Shown here one piece after another: positions 11,288 to 21,705 of a DNA stretch of 64,000 nucleotides. The translations under genes were made by a program, and so were the position numbers. Source of the stretch: Sycon ciliatum (taxonomy: Eukaryota > Porifera > Calcarea > Leucosolenida > Sycettidae); assembly GCF_964019385.1 (NCBI RefSeq), contig NC_088654.1, positions 4,981,597 to 5,045,596 of the forward strand. The letters are read 5' to 3'. The notes beneath the pieces are model-generated. The model was given only the letters and a program-made list of their open reading frames with translations, had not been told where the DNA came from and did no database searches. The first letter of the stretch is position 1; the number at the start of each line of letters is the position of its first letter.

Positions 11288-11974
11288 CAGTAAATATCGG
11301 ATATAACGTGCCCCTTTGATTTTCGAAAATGTATCACTATATCCGGTGCATCACTATAGCCGATTTGCATGTTTGACCGACACATGGCACATGACTGCAC
11401 ATGAAATGATGCGTACACGCTGGAAAAAGCATGCTGAAAGTGCATGCATGCTCCGCGGACTGTGTACCGGTGCATGACACAGAGGAGTGCATGGCAGTGC
11501 AGTACGAGTACAGACTGTACACAGTGGTACATGTACTAGAACTTCGATACATCATGTGGCATGGCTGCTTCTTCAGCGTGTTCTCCAAAAAAAGCCTGAG
11601 CTGGATCCGTGCTCACGTAGATCTGGTAGATCGTAGATCTACTCGGTGTCCAACGAGTTGCGTAGAGCCAGAAATAGACATGAGTGGCTGTGTACGTGAG
11701 TTGGCAACATCATCGTGAGAGGCAACACAGCCAGAAACGGACAAGAGCATGCAGAAAGATCACTCTTGATCATTATATGCGATATTTTCCTGTACATTTG
11801 ATATGGTTTGCTTCCTGAAGGCCATCACAATAAGCGATATATCGGTATAGCCGATAATAGTGTATATAGTGATATTTTAGCTGTATTTTTCAGATTTGAT
11901 TTTGATTTTGACGTGTTCTATCACTATAACCGGTATATCATTATATCCGGTCACTTTATAAACGATACTTACTG
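11288..11974. mobile_element. pogo/mariner-type MITE, 687 bp, TA target duplication
   Basis: Left end CAGTAAATATCGGATATAAC, right end the inverse of CAGTAAGTATCGTTTATAAA, bounded by TA on both sides. Copy 5's flank at about 39.82 kb preserves the unoccupied site, GTATGAAATACTTGGAACTG, so the boundaries are certain to the base. Subterminal words such as TATCACTATA.CCGG recur near both ends. There is no transposase; the short frames inside are not protein-like. CAGT...TATAACG termini and a TA target are typical of the pogo/Tigger branch of Tc1/mariner, which is inference from end sequence. Confidence 0.88.
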
Positions 11975-12029
11975 TACTTGGAACTGAAAGCACTAGGGTA
12001 TACTCGAGACTACACATATGCCTAGTTTA

Positions 12030-13010
12030 TTATGAAGTGCCTTCCCGGAAGACATTGAGATAACATGCAAACGGATTTCGGTCCAGACGTACAGACTGGA
12101 TGTTGAAAAAGCGACGCAAAGACAGCACCTGAGAGCACATTAAAAATTCCGGCTGCAGCTTTAGCAGTAATTCTAGTCTACCATGGGTGTCTTGAACTTC
12201 GTTAATAAAGCTGGAAATGGCTGCTTCGTGATCCTTGTACTGCCCTGATGTCCGTTGTGTCTGCTCATCAACATCAGTACACGAGTATCCACGTGCACTG
12301 CTAGTCAGCCGGGAATGATGGATTGAGGAAGATTTGTAAATGATCTCGGTTCCTGGTCCTAACCATTTGTCCAAAAATGTCGGCACGCAACAAAGGTCAC
12401 CTACACTATCCTCCATAGTCACTGCAAAGTGACTGCTCATCTCCACCGCAATAAGAAACGTACTTCCGGTTTTTGGCTTGAAAACTTCTAAATACACTGG
12501 ATGTATAAGTCCTAACTTCAAATTCTCTTCAAGCAGCCCGAAGCTTTTGAGGAGTATCCACTCATATGATCTGTAGTTCGATTGAATCTCCACTTTGGAT
12601 GAGGTTGGTAGGTCAAACAATTTGAAGAAGCCTAACACGATCTCCATGAGAGTTCCTCGGGCATTGGAAAGATTCGATTCAGCAACGATGGGCCATGTAG
12701 ACATGCAATGGTAGCAGTACCACCGACACCCGACTCTTGTCCTTGGCTGAACCTGTATTCTGGCTGATCGTCCGCATTGGTTACATTGTATTTCATTACG
12801 TATCAATTTCCTTCTCGCCAAGAAGCGTAGCAATGACTGTTTGTCCTGTATATCTTCCGAAAGGTCTTTCCAAGAGAACACTTCCTTCTTCCACTGCTCA
12901 TCGTCCATTATCATACCTGGTTGCACAATATGGGTTCCCGCTAGTGGTGCATTGGCCGCCACTCCTCCAGACGCACAGGCAGAAGCTGAGTAACCGACAT
13001 TGGACTCCAT
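12030..13010 (-). CDS. Zinc-ribbon / Merlin-like transposase-derived protein, copy 2
   Basis: An intact 326-aa frame starting MESNVGYSAS and ending LNVFREGTS. The zinc ribbon is C76, C79, C99, C102. The core repeats the family pattern: HPVYLEVFKP, then a strand TFLIAVEM, then PTFLDKWLGPGTEIIYKSSS, then a YSCTDVDEQTQ block, and a C-terminal CSQVLSLRRFF...NPFACYL. The first core Asp is replaced by Glu here (LEV versus LDV in others), which further argues that the site is not under catalytic constraint. The conserved upstream block follows at 13.05-13.2 kb. Very similar to copy 5, which shares its 3' flank; these two are the most recent pair by eye. Confidence 0.75.
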   Translation of the reverse strand: MESNVGYSASACASGGVAANAPLAGTHIVQPGMIMDDEQWKKEVFSWKDLSEDIQDKQSLLRFLARRKLIRNEIQCNQCGRSARIQVQPRTRVGCRWYCYHCMSTWPIVAESNLSNARGTLMEIVLGFFKLFDLPTSSKVEIQSNYRSYEWILLKSFGLLEENLKLGLIHPVYLEVFKPKTGSTFLIAVEMSSHFAVTMEDSVGDLCCVPTFLDKWLGPGTEIIYKSSSIHHSRLTSSARGYSCTDVDEQTQRTSGQYKDHEAAISSFINEVQDTHGRLELLLKLQPEFLMCSQVLSLRRFFNIQSVRLDRNPFACYLNVFREGTS

Positions 13011-13039
13011 CTTGGCGGACGACGGTGTCTCATTAAACG

Positions 13040-13790
13040 CTAGCAGCGATCCAGTTACCTGACAAGAAAGGCTTTAGACCCGATATTGTGTCGGAAACAG
13101 TTTATAGAAGTCCCGTGGTGATGAAATACTTCCCCGACGTGTTGATTCTGTCACTTACTCTAACGATATTGTTCAGCTAGATATGTCACCAGGGGCGGAG
13201 TAACATTTAGACAAATAATACCGCCCGCGATCTTCGCGCTTGAATTTGCATTTTCGTTACATACACGTATAATATTATAATATTATTTAGTGCGAATCCA
13301 CACACCAGTGTGAGGGTCACGTTGTTGTCCTCACAATTTTTGTATCTTCCAAACTGTGTTGGGTTAGAGGTACCCACCGCACTTGCAATTTTCTTCACCA
13401 TATTTTACCCCACCTATCCCTACCGCACTGTGTTACTACGAACGCAGTGTTGTGAAGTATTTAACGGGAAACTTCGATCATTGGTCTAAATTTACACTAA
13501 AACTTATAATATTTGGCACACATCGCGTGCAGCTGAAGATTGAAATCTATTGAATCTCGTTGTCTGCTTCCAAAATTATCCCGGAGACTGCCAAGCCTCT
13601 TCATTCGGCGGGACTTTGTCTACAGTAATAACCTACACTATTTATCACCTTCATTATCTTTATCTACCATTCAGTGATGTACTCTAGCTGAAGACCATCA
13701 CGAGAAAAGGTGGTGGGAAAGAAACCATTCCAGAGATGACGGGTGCATACTCAGAGGTATGTACGTATTGACTACGCGCGTTGTATAAGT
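13040..13790. repeat. Full-length 5' flank of copy 2
   Basis: The upstream block (about 13.05-13.2 kb) is followed by CGCGATCTTCGCGCTTGAAT, an AATATTATAATATTATT tract, GTGAGGGTCACGTTG, then the distal block that also occurs at 1.59, 23.49, 28.41 and 37.5 kb. This is the least interrupted copy of the flank and is useful as a reference for the insertions in the others. Confidence 0.65.
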
Positions 13791-14031
13791 ATGAACTCTT
13801 CATTGAGATCTTAGATTTTATTTTTAATTTATTTTACTTCACCGTTCAATGGCAGAAGCCAATGAAAAGGAGGGCGTTTAATAGCCAGCCATGGCAAGAG
13901 GAGGAAAAAGAAGAAGGAAAGAACATAAAAGAATCCAATATATCACACCACCACATTGCGCTCTTTGGCCGATCCAAACTCTGCACTCACATCACCATCA
14001 CCACAGCGAAGAAAATTGATATTGACAATGA

Positions 14032-14078
14032 CCTTCCAGACAGCTGTTTCGCTCCTCCTGAGCTCATCAGTGGAGGCA
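14032..14078 (-). ncRNA. Hammerhead ribozyme (type I), degenerate stem I
   Basis: Minus strand: CTGATGA, stem II GCTC..GAGC, GAAA, a palindromic stem III in ACAGCTGT, then the cleavable C. Stem I CCTCCA pairs with TGGA in the 3' strand and then has a mismatch, because the 3' side reads TGGAAGG. Confidence 0.75.
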
Positions 14079-14852
14079 TATGATGTTGAATGAAAGAATA
14101 ATAAGAATAGACTGATCTTTATTGGACTAAATTGGCGCAATTGCGCTCAATCTGCATAGAAACGTGACATACCCTAAGTGACAAAAGTGAAAACAAGGTC
14201 AGGTGATAACACGCGCTCATGGCTGGGACAGGAACATGTAGTACGTGTGAAAAGGAGGGCGCGCTAAAAACAGCAGTCAGTCTAACACCAGAAAAGTTTG
14301 TTATTGCATGTGCCACAAAAACCAAGATACTGCGGCTGACTGTACTTTTCCCATACTGACGTGACGGGGAATGAACAACGAAGCGAACTGGATGACGCTG
14401 CTGACCCAGAGGCCCCTGAGGCAACCACTGTCCTGCCAGCCCGTCGCACACAGCCACACCACGCCACCATACCCGTTGAACACGAACACTGATGTTGCCT
14501 GTGCCTCCAGTCAGCATCTTCCGCCGCAAAACAGCCACTTGACACACCGAGAGGCCCATGGGACATTCACTCCAGTCAGGGCCGCGCTGTGTCGACGATG
14601 CTAAATTTTGATTTAGCACTTTATGTTGAGGAACTATCCCGCTCGTCTCGTAATTTCACTGTCGCTCCTCGGCGAATTTCAAGTTGAGAAGTTGAGAAGA
14701 AGTAGCGACGACCCGGCTTTTATGGAATCCAATACACCACACCACCACATTGCGCTCTTGGTCGATCCACACTCTGCACTCACAATGTCATCACCATCAC
14801 CACAGCGAGGAAAATTCCGGTATAATATATAATTATATTGATATTGACAATG

Positions 14853-14899
14853 ACCCTCCAGACAGCTGTTTCGCTCCTCCTGAGCTCATCAGTGGAGGC
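14853..14899 (-). ncRNA. Hammerhead ribozyme (type I), complete
   Basis: Minus strand: stem I CCTCCA/TGGAGG is perfect, followed by core CTGATGA, stem II GCTC/GAGC, GAAA, and stem III ACAGCTGT closed by the cleavage-site C. All positions expected for a hammerhead core are present. Confidence 0.85.
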
Positions 14900-15228
14900 A
14901 TATGATGTTGAATGAAAAATAATAAGAATAGACTGATATTTATAGGGCTGAATTGGCGCAATTGCGCTCATTCTGCTTAGAAACGTGGCATACCCTAAGT
15001 GACAAAAGTGATAATGTAACAGGTAGCCGAGTGCCGAGTGGTAGTCGCGGTGCAATCAACAAGAGTTTGCTTTTATTCTTCTTCTCTCAGGTACACACCT
15101 CGGATATAATATAAGTAAAAGAAGAAGCTCAACATCCGAGTTTCAAAAGAAGAAGCGGCAAACGAGAGAGCTTGGAAGCTCAGGGCCCTACGCTATGCTT
15201 TTTTGCCCTGATGACCTAGACAACAAAA

Positions 15229-15305
15229 GCATAGGGATGTTATAAATTCTTTAAAAAAATCCTTTTTTTAAATTAAAGACATAACCTGGGATTCGAACCC
15301 GTACT
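15229..15305 (-). repeat. tRNA-related segment (SINE-like), copy 1
   Basis: Minus strand carries CGGGTTCGAATCCCAGG, a perfect polymerase III B box/T-arm, then a run ending in ATTTATAACATCCCTATG-type sequence. A near copy lies at 15512-15585. No convincing A box, so it is not a complete tRNA. Confidence 0.55.
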
Positions 15306-15511
15306 ATCGCGCGCCCTGCATGCATCCCCCGATACACTTCGCATACATACTAATTCTTCCAAGTTGCTTCACGTTATGATCTTGTATTTGAAAGCCCTAT
15401 TTGAATATGCATTGTGGCCAGCCGTCTTTGATGGTACGGTACGGGATAGGTACGGTACGGGTACGATCGAGGGTAATACGACACCGTTTACCGCCTTGAT
15501 GACGGCAAAAA

Positions 15512-15585
15512 TCATAGGGATGTTATAAATTTTTCAATTCTCCTATTTTTTTTTCAGGCATATCCTGGGATTCGAACCCGCACTC
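15512..15585 (-). repeat. tRNA-related segment (SINE-like), copy 2
   Basis: Same layout as the segment at 15229: CATAGGGATGTTATAAAT, a T-rich stretch, then CCTGGGATTCGAACCCGCACT on the plus strand. The pair could represent two SINE tails or one duplicated insert inside the LTR element. Confidence 0.5.
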
Positions 15586-16049
15586 ACGCTGATAACAAAT
15601 CATAAACTGATAACAAATCATAAAATAGAAGTAAAAGCACACCAGGTTCACACGATATCTCGGGGTCAAAAGGGAAAGAATGGTCCTCCAAACAGGACGT
15701 GAAAGACAGCCAATATTCTGCACATCGCGGGCTCAAACTGCCAGGAAATTCACAATTTCAAAAAATGCACTGCATCGTGGGAACTTACTCCGGTACACAC
15801 CTGGAGTGTAAAAGGGGATTCTCACACACTTCTCTCACAAGGTTAGTTAGGTAAACCGTGGCTCACCATGATCAGACGTCTACCAAACGAAACTGGATTC
15901 ACACACTCGCATAAAGGAAGACTGAAGAGAACTGAGAGACTGAAGGAAGACAGGAAAGAAAAGCCATACCTGGAATAAGCGTTAGTAACCACGGCGGCGG
16001 CTGGAGCTACGGCGGAGGGCGAGCCAGGTTTTATCTTCATCTTGGTTGA

Positions 16050-16522
16050 GCCGGTCACTCAGAGTGGCTAAATCGGCGTCAGAAAAATCACCTCCCTCCT
16101 CGTCTTGAATCGCGGTCTTTACATTGTCGATAGCATCGCTTTGCGTGACGTAAAGAGTGATTGTCTAGCCAGGAAGAGTGTTGACGAAAATCTGCATCCC
16201 ACCACGGAGGCAAAGTACCAAGTGAAGATTGGGCTCCTGCTTCCGACTGCGTGTCGGCGAAAATCCTACACTGCTGGTCTTGGGGAATACGCTCCTTGTC
16301 TTGGTCAGCAGCCTGCCTGTTGTCGTCCTCATCAGCTTCGCCATCACCACCGGAAGTATACATGTAGGTAGCGGGTCGCTTGGTATCGACATCGGAGTAT
16401 CCAGTGTGTGCCGTGCGGAGAGAAGGGTGATCCACGCCAGCACCCTGACTGCGCTGCAGGCTAATAAGCAGGGCAAAGCCCAGGAAGGCAAGAAACATGA
16501 TTCTCATCTTGATGCCCCGCAC
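16050..16522 (-). pseudogene. Signal-peptide ORF fused to broken polyubiquitin, inside the LTR element
   Basis: The 144-aa frame from 16522 starts with a signal peptide (KMRIMFLAFLGFALLISLQ, residues about 5-23), then an acidic linker. From residue 74 it reads QDKERIPQDQQCRIFADTQ, which matches the middle of ubiquitin. A small deletion and frameshift near 16240 move the match to the next frame: NLHLVLCLRGGMQIFVNTLPG, i.e. a ubiquitin C-terminus ending RGG followed immediately by the next repeat's MQIFV. A TAG stop then falls where Lys11 would be, and the match resumes (TITLYVTQSDAIDNVKTAIQ, then DEEG). After EEG the frame continues into an unrelated DADLATLSDRLNQ tail to about 16.0 kb. Head-to-tail junction without intron indicates origin from a polyubiquitin mRNA. 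It cannot make functional ubiquitin. Confidence 0.85.
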
Positions 16523-16601
16523 GGACCTCCAGCGGGTTGAGCCATGGGGGTCTGGGGTCGAATCTCGTTGTTTTATTTAAAAAATACACCGCTGCCACCA
16601 A

Positions 16602-16916
16602 TGTAACAGGTAGCCGGGTGGTAGGCGCGGTGCAATCCACAAGAGGTAGCTTTTATTCTTCTTCTCTCAGGCACATACCTTGGATATAATAATTATAAGT
16701 AAAAGAAGAAGGGGCGAATAAATAGGATTTTCTCTCCGCTGCACACCTGGAGGTTGAATACTTCTTCTTTTCGGCTTTGTCGTTGCTATCAAATCTCAAC
16801 AAAGCAGAAATGCGCAGCAGCTTTTACGCAACAGATACACTAAAATACCACAGGTAAAGTTCCGTATTAGTTCCGTAATACTTCAGTATTAATATTAGCC
16901 AAGCAAGGATACTACA
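16602..16916 (-). repeat. 5' LTR of the 15.0-16.9 kb element
   Basis: Bounded by TG and CA and adjoining the primer-binding-site-like TGGTGGCAGC. The first 110 bp (AACAGGTAGCCG, TTTTATTCTTCTTCTCTCAGG) repeat at 15015. The remainder diverges from the left terminus. Confidence 0.7.
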
Positions 16917-17600
16917 ATAACAAGGTCAGGTGATAACGACACGCGCTCATGGCTGGGACAGGAACATGTAAAAAAAAGTAAATTATCGTATCCGTTCCTG
17001 AAGGGAACTCCCGTTGCCGACGGGAAATCACATGTAGCACGTGTGGGGGGGGGGGGGGCGCTAAAAACAGCAGTCAGTCTAACACCAGAAAAGTAAGTTA
17101 GTAATTGCTTGTGCCACAAAAACGAAGATACTGCGGCTGACTGTACTTTTCCCATAGTGATGTGAGGGGGAACGAGCGACGAAGCGACCTGGATGACGCT
17201 GCAGACCCAGAGGCCCCTGAGGCATTCACTGTCCTGCCAGCCCGTCGCGCACAGCCACACCACGCCGCTATACCCGTTGAACACGAACACTGATGTTGCC
17301 TGCGCCTCCAGTCAGCATCTTTCGCCGCAAAACAGCCACTTGACACACGGAGGCGAGAGGAGGCCCATGGGACATTCACTCCAGTCTGGGCCGTGCTGCG
17401 TCCGACGCTGACGAGCTCAGGGGAAGCGAAACAGCTGTCTGGAGGGTCATTGTCAATATCAATCTAGATACCGGAATTTTCCTCGCGGTGGTGATGATGA
17501 TGTGAGTGCAGAGTATGGATCGGCCAAGAGCGCAATGTGGTGGTGTGGTGTGTTGGATTCCATAATGGCCGAGTCGTCGCTACTTCTTCTCAACTTCGAA
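16917..17600. repeat. Family A hammerhead repeat: remainder of copy 2, then inverted partial copy
   Basis: 16917-17407 continues the unit interrupted at 15010 (AACAAGGTCAGGTGATAAC, CTCATGGCTGGGACAGGAAC, AACAGCAGTCAGTCTAACAC). At 17408 the orientation flips inside the ribozyme, and 17408-17600 is the reverse complement of about 14.70-14.88 kb. The poly-G tract at about 17046 lies within the direct part. Confidence 0.8.
17408..17447 (+). ncRNA. Hammerhead ribozyme core, truncated at the inversion point
   Basis: Plus strand CTGACGA (allowed N7 = C), short stem II GCT/AGC, GAAA, stem III ACAGCTGT, C, then TGGAGGG. The 5' strand of stem I is missing because the inversion junction lies exactly at the core, so folding is unlikely. 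Confidence 0.6.
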
Positions 17601-18160
17601 AGAACATAATAATCGGAAAAAAGAACGCATCATCGGGGTGAAAGTTATCAATATGCTGACGATGATGAAGAGAGGCATGATAAGCTAGCAAAGGAGACGA
17701 GTGAGCCTGCAACTTGGCATAACATTAAACATGGTCTTTGAGATGTCTAATTTTGGACATTGTCTTCATTTCCAACGGCAGCTTGAGGCACTATAGGTAA
17801 TTAATAGTCATGCAGAAAAGATAGGAGTGTGGTGAACATAGTTGCCAAAGCTCTGGGAAGTACTATGCCATTGCGAGTGTCTGGTGCGAAAGTAAACCAA
17901 TTCTACTTGCTGAGATATTCAGGGTTAAAATTCAGTTTAATACGATGGACAAGAACGCATGACTGTTTCAACGACTGGATAGAAATGCGGCTGTTGGGGG
18001 CCAAACTATAGAGATCATTAGAGGGGAATAGGGAGGGTTTACGAAAAATATTTTTTAATATACTTTTCGTAATACGTATTCACATGCAACGACGCAAATC
18101 CACACAATTAAGTAGACACTTCTTTTCTATCAAACTTTTTCTTTCCCTTCTCTTCAGGAT
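17600..18160. other. No gene recognised; spacer between the two hammerhead arrays
   Basis: AT-rich sequence with short frames only. The right edge TTCTCTTCAGGAT reappears at the far end of the next array (about 22.88 kb). Confidence 0.5.
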
Positions 18161-18259
18161 ATTCATTGCATTCCCAACTCATCACAACCACGCGCTCTTC
18201 AGCCGAACCATACAGACACCAGCAAGGACACTTCCGTTGAGAGATAATATTGCTCCACG

Positions 18260-18305
18260 CCTCTAGACAGCTGTTTCGCTCCCTGTCGGAGCTCATCAGT
18301 AGAGG
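18260..18305 (-). ncRNA. Hammerhead ribozyme, 850-bp unit 1
   Basis: Minus strand: stem I CCTCTA pairs perfectly with TAGAGG; core CTGATGA; stem II GCTCC-GACAG-GGAGC; GAAA; stem III in the palindrome ACAGCTGT; then C at the cleavage site, giving the GTC^TAGAGG cut. A three-pair stem III with a self-complementary sequence is the arrangement known for dimeric hammerheads of animal retrozymes and Penelope-like elements. Confidence 0.9.
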
Positions 18306-19109
18306 ATGATAATGATGATAATGGAGGAATGATCATTCTTATACACCAGAAATGGCGCAAGTGCGCGCTTTCCACATAATATCAATGGCATATGCAAGCT
18401 GCTAAAATGGTAAAGTGTGAGAACAGCGATAAATAATCATAGTACGCGCTCATTGGTGGAGAAACACACCACACAAGCGACGAAAATCTTACTCGGAATA
18501 CTGATGCCAATGGAAAGTACATGTATGTTGTTTATTATTATGATGTTGCAATGTCCATGTATGCAGGCGAGGCGAGACTCACCGCCGAGATCCCCCAACG
18601 CGACAGGCTCGGTTGCCGTTCAGGATTCACACCGACCTGTCCGCCCGTCAACAGGATCGACAGCGGGAGGCCCCACTGATGCCGATGTCGATGCACACCA
18701 GGAAACTTGTAGTTGTAGTCGTGAGTGTGATACTAACAGGTCTAGTAGCAACCACTGACAAACGAGAGGCCAGCTGGGGCATTCACTCCAGTCAGGGATG
18801 CTTGGTCGACGCTTCGTATCAGCAGCTCAGCTCAGTTTGATCAAAGATGTTGCAGATGTGTCTTGCTTTCCTCCTTCCTTCTTCACCGACTCGTCTTGTC
18901 ATCTCTCCTTCTTTCTTCACCGACTCTTCGTGTCCACTCTGCTCTGCCACTAACGGCGCATTAAAACTTCAGAACTAAATATTGCGACAGAGCTTTCGGC
19001 CATATTTTCAATTCATTGCATTCCCAACTCATCACAACCACGCGCTTTTCAGCCGAACCATACAGACACCAGCAAGGACACTTCCGTTGAGAGATAATAT
19101 TGCTCCACG

Positions 19110-19155
19110 CCTCTAGACAGCTGTTTCGCTCCCTGTCGGAGCTCATCAGTAGAGG
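19110..19155 (-). ncRNA. Hammerhead ribozyme, 850-bp unit 2
   Basis: Identical to the unit 1 ribozyme. Confidence 0.9.
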
Positions 19156-19959
19156 ATGATAATGATGATAATGGAGGAATGATCATTCTTATACACCAGA
19201 AATGGCGCAAGTGCGCGCTTTCCACATAATATCAATGGCATATGCAAGCTGCTAAAATGGTAAAGTGTGAGAACAGCGATAAATAATCATAGTACGCGCT
19301 CATTGGTGGAGAAACACACCACACAAGCGACGAAAATCTTACTCGGAATACTGATGCCAATGGAAAGTACATGTATGTTGTTTATTATTATGATGTTGCA
19401 ATGTCCATGTATGCAGGCGAGGCGAGACTCACCGCCGAGATCCCCCAACGCGACAGGCTCGGTTGCCGTTCAGGATTCACACCGACCTGTCCGCCCGTCA
19501 ACAGGATCGACAGCGGGAGGCCCCACTGATGCCGATGTCGATGCACACCAGGAAACTTGTAGTTGTAGTCGTGAGTGTGATACTAACAGGTCTAGTAGCA
19601 ACCACTGACAAACGAGAGGCCAGCTGGGGCATTCACTCCAGTCAGGGATGCTTGGTCGACGCTTCGTATCAGCAGCTCAGCTCAGTTTGATCAAAGATGT
19701 TGCAGATGTGTCTTGCTTTCCTCCTTCCTTCTTCACCGACTCGTCTTGTCATCTCTCCTTCTTTCTTCACCGACTCTTCGTGTCCACTCTGCTCTGCCAC
19801 TAACGGCGCATTAAAACTTCAGAACTAAATATTGCGACAGAGCTTTCGGCAATATTTTCAATTCATTGCATTCCCAACTCATCACAACCACGCGCTCTTC
19901 AGCCGAACCATACAGACACCAGCAAGGACACTTCCGTTGAGAGATAATATTGCTCCACG

Positions 19960-20005
19960 CCTCTAGACAGCTGTTTCGCTCCCTGTCGGAGCTCATCAGT
20001 AGAGG
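19960..20005 (-). ncRNA. Hammerhead ribozyme, 850-bp unit 3
   Basis: Identical to the unit 1 ribozyme. Confidence 0.9.
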
Positions 20006-20809
20006 ATGATAATGATGATAATGGAGGAATGATCATTCTTATACACCAGAAATGGCGCAAGTGCGCGCTTTCCACATAATATCAATGGCATATGCAAGCT
20101 GCTAAAATGGTAAAGTGTGAGAACAGCGATAAATAATCATAGTACGCGCTCATTGGTGGAGAAACACACCACACAAGCGACGAAAATCTTACTCGGAATA
20201 CTGATGCCAATGGAAAGTACATGTATGTTGTTTATTATTATGATGTTGCAATGTCCATGTATGCAGGCGAGGCGAGACTCACCGCCGAGATCCCCCAACG
20301 CGACAGGCTCGGTTGCCGTTCAGGATTCACACCGACCTGTCCGCCCGTCAACAGGATCGACAGCGGGAGGCCCCACTGATGCCGATGTCGATGCACACCA
20401 GGAAACTTGTAGTTGTAGTCGTGAGTGTGATACTAACAGGTCTAGTAGCAACCACTGACAAACGAGAGGCCAGCTGGGGCATTCACTCCAGTCAGGGATG
20501 CTTGGTCGACGCTTCGTATCAGCAGCTCAGCTCAGTTTGATCAAAGATGTTGCAGATGTGTCTTGCTTTCCTCCTTCCTTCTTCACCGACTCGTCTTGTC
20601 ATCTCTCCTTCTTTCTTCACCGACTCTTCGTGTCCACTCTGCTCTGCCACTAACGGCGCATTAAAACTTCAGAACTAAATATTGCGACAGAGCTTTCGGC
20701 CATATTTTCAATTCATTGCATTCCCAACTCATCACAACCACGCGCTCTTCAGCCGAACCATACAGACACCAGCAAGGACACTTCCGTTGAGAGATAATAT
20801 TGCTCCACG

Positions 20810-20855
20810 CCTCTAGACAGCTGTTTCGCTCCCTGTCGGAGCTCATCAGTAGAGG
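20810..20855 (-). ncRNA. Hammerhead ribozyme, 850-bp unit 4
   Basis: Identical to the unit 1 ribozyme. Confidence 0.9.
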
Positions 20856-21659
20856 ATGATAATGATGATAATGGAGGAATGATCATTCTTATACACCAGA
20901 AATGGCGCAAGTGCGCGCTTTCCACATAATATCAATGGCATATGCAAGCTGCTAAAATGGTAAAGTGTGAGAACAGCGATAAATAATCATAGTACGCGCT
21001 CATTGGTGGAGAAACACACCACACAAGCGACGAAAATCTTACTCGGAATACTGATGCCAATGGAAAGTACATGTATGTTGTTTATTATTATGATGTTGCA
21101 ATGTCCATGTATGCAGGCGAGGCGAGACTCACCGCCGAGATCCCCCAACGCGACAGGCTCGGTTGCCGTTCAGGATTCACACCGACCTGTCCGCCCGTCA
21201 ACAGGATCGACAGCGGGAGGCCCCACTGATGCCGATGTCGATGCACACCAGGAAACTTGTAGTTGTAGTCGTGAGTGTGATACTAACAGGTCTAGTAGCA
21301 ACCACTGACAAACGAGAGGCCAGCTGGGGCATTCACTCCAGTCAGGGATGCTTGGTCGACGCTTCGTATCAGCAGCTCAGCTCAGTTTGATCAAAGATGT
21401 TGCAGATGTGTCTTGCTTTCCTCCTTCCTTCTTCACCGACTCGTCTTGTCATCTCTCCTTCTTTCTTCACCGACTCTTCGTGTCCACTCTGCTCTGCCAC
21501 TAACGGCGCATTAAAACTTCAGAACTAAATATTGCGACAGAGCTTTCGGCCATATTTTCAATTCATTGCATTCCCAACTCATCACAACCACGCGCTCTTC
21601 AGCCGAACCATACAGACACCAGCAAGGACACTTCCGTTGAGAGATAATATTGCTCCACG

Positions 21660-21705
21660 CCTCTAGACAGCTGTTTCGCTCCCTGTCGGAGCTCATCAGT
21701 AGAGG
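21660..21705 (-). ncRNA. Hammerhead ribozyme, 850-bp unit 5
   Basis: Identical to the unit 1 ribozyme. Confidence 0.9.

Larger units (their letters stand above)
13930..15010 (-). repeat. Hammerhead-bearing tandem repeat, family A, about 821-bp unit
   Basis: Two direct copies. The first has its ribozyme at 14032-14078 and the second at 14853-14899, 821 bp apart. Shared landmarks include CACACCACCACATTGCGCTC, CATCACCATCACCACAGCGA, GCATATGATGTTGAATGAA and ATTGGCGCAATTGCGCTCA. The second copy is split at 15010 by an LTR element and resumes at 16917. The same landmarks, diverged, occur in the 850-bp array at 18.16 kb, so both arrays belong to one family. Minus is the ribozyme strand. Confidence 0.85.
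15015..16916 (-). mobile_element. Small non-autonomous LTR retrotransposon (TRIM-like) with captured ubiquitin sequence
   Basis: It interrupts hammerhead repeat copy 2 exactly: ATAA at 15011-15014 is duplicated at 16917-16920. The element begins TGTAACAGGTAGCC and ends ACTACA. The right terminal repeat is 16602-16916 (315 bp on the TG...CA rule). Its first 110 bp recur at 15015-15125. On the minus strand the 5' LTR is followed by a primer-binding-site-like TTGGTGGCAGCGGTG (16590-16601). The interior at about 15.59-16.04 kb matches a second element at 30.50-31.65 kb. No gag-pol is visible. Extra material includes two tRNA-like segments and the ubiquitin-bearing ORF. Confidence 0.8.

Noticed and set aside
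11431-11718. 95-aa frame inside the 687-bp MITE
   Set aside because: The element ends and empty site explain the sequence; the frame has a low-complexity start and no domain.
18417-18758. A 113-aa plus-strand frame repeated identically in each 850-bp unit, plus 75-aa and 61-aa frames
   Set aside because: They run antisense or across the ribozyme unit, have no recognisable domain, and are identical only because the DNA is. Listed as incidental, not as genes.
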